DNA of 64,000 bases from Tubulanus polymorphus (taxonomy: Eukaryota > Nemertea > Palaeonemertea > Tubulaniformes > Tubulanidae), in the NCBI RefSeq assembly GCF_964204645.1, contig NC_134031.1, positions 14,152,307-14,216,306 of the forward strand, written 5' to 3'. Every line of letters begins with the position of its first letter. Position 1 is the first letter of the stretch. A program made the position numbers and the translations under genes. The notes under the pieces are model-generated. The model did not search any database. It was given only the letters and a program-made list of their open reading frames with translations, and was not told the DNA's origin. Shown here piece after piece: positions 63,648-64,000 of this stretch.

Positions 63648-63751
63648 GTAATTATCCATCCCCAAAAGCTTGCAGCAGTATGGTCACATATAAAGATAGT
63701 TTACTATTGTTTGGAGGCTGGAGTCATCCTACCCCATACCCCTTACATCAG
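63648..63751 (+). CDS. FBXO42: FBXO42, coding exon 3 (second kelch blade)
   Basis: The acceptor is tgttttag at 63,647, entering in phase 1. The donor is cag|gtatgt at 63,752, leaving in phase 0. It encodes [25 protein letters not shown] and the diagnostic [10 protein letters not shown]. The vertebrate counterpart GSYPSPKAGATLVVYKD...LFGGWTRPSPYPLHQ is nearly the same. PTPYPLHQ is the strongest evidence for FBXO42 over other F-box/kelch genes. Further exons (the rest of the propeller) must lie beyond the window. Confidence 0.92.
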
Positions 63752-63757
63752 GTATGT

Positions 63758-64000
63758 ATGATCTAAATTGGACTTCTAAGATAAGTGTAATTCACAGTTT
63801 AAAAGTTACCCTTGAAGCGAGCTGATTTTATGCAGGGATGAGAATCTCCCGCGGATTTCACTTCCGAAAAATATCATTTTTTCAAATATAGTCCAAAAAT
63901 TATGTAAAAGTATAAGAGGTTGATGATGGTCCCGTGCAATTGGTAATCGGGTGAACGGTAAGCATTCAGTTCATGTATTACTTTTAATCGCATATTGCTT
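63758..64000 (+). other. FBXO42 intron 3 (start)
   Basis: Follows the gtatgt donor. No exon or repeat recognised before the window ends. Confidence 0.6.

Overview
The window is eukaryotic, AT-rich DNA. It has GT-AG introns, MITEs, tRNA-like short repeats and at least six transposon superfamilies. The 5'-terminal signature at 24,945 and the hairpin-ended repeats resemble elements I associate with molluscs and other lophotrochozoans, so a marine invertebrate of that kind is the best guess, from recall rather than a search. The only convincing host gene is FBXO42 (F-box plus kelch). Its first three coding exons lie at 58,913-63,751 on the + strand, and the gene runs off the right edge.

Layout. 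1-5.9 kb: a small MULE transposase fragment, a broken Mutator-like transposase, a MITE and a fragment of an uncharacterised transposase-like family. 5.9-9.6 kb: a TTAA-flanked element with a broken Mutator-like transposase and a C-terminal SAP motif. 10.4-14.2 kb: tandem repeats, a SWIM zinc-finger remnant and an AT-rich block with zinc-finger remnants ending in a long hairpin. 15-17.4 kb: a BED-like zinc finger, a hairpin and tRNA-like repeats. 18.5-24.9 kb: a MULE-type gene encoding a PHD finger, a USP-type deubiquitinase and a MULE transposase, split by a piggyBac element. 26.6-39.5 kb: a decayed DIRS-like tyrosine-recombinase retrotransposon. Inside it sits an almost pristine BEL/Pao element (28,458-35,194) with 548-bp LTRs, a 5-bp target duplication and one 1,800-codon open frame. 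41.7-45.7 kb: a second MULE-type element with TIRs built from subrepeats, encoding a PHD finger, an OTU protease and part of a MULE transposase. 47.4-51.0 kb: a long hairpin-ended element sharing its ends with a 462-bp relative at 41.0 kb. 51.6-54.5 kb (- strand): a nearly intact gene for a coiled-coil, transposase-like protein with a reader-like C-terminus, preceded by a 1.3-kb minisatellite. 57.7-63.8 kb: foldback elements, then FBXO42, whose 4-kb first intron is full of MITEs.

The most unusual theme is that two different MULE-type transposons here each pair a PHD finger with a ubiquitin protease of a different fold (USP in one, OTU in the other). The window also preserves insertion order: piggyBac within a MULE, BEL within DIRS, a MITE whose empty site survives in an inverted copy, and a hairpin-ended element whose empty site survives in a local duplication.
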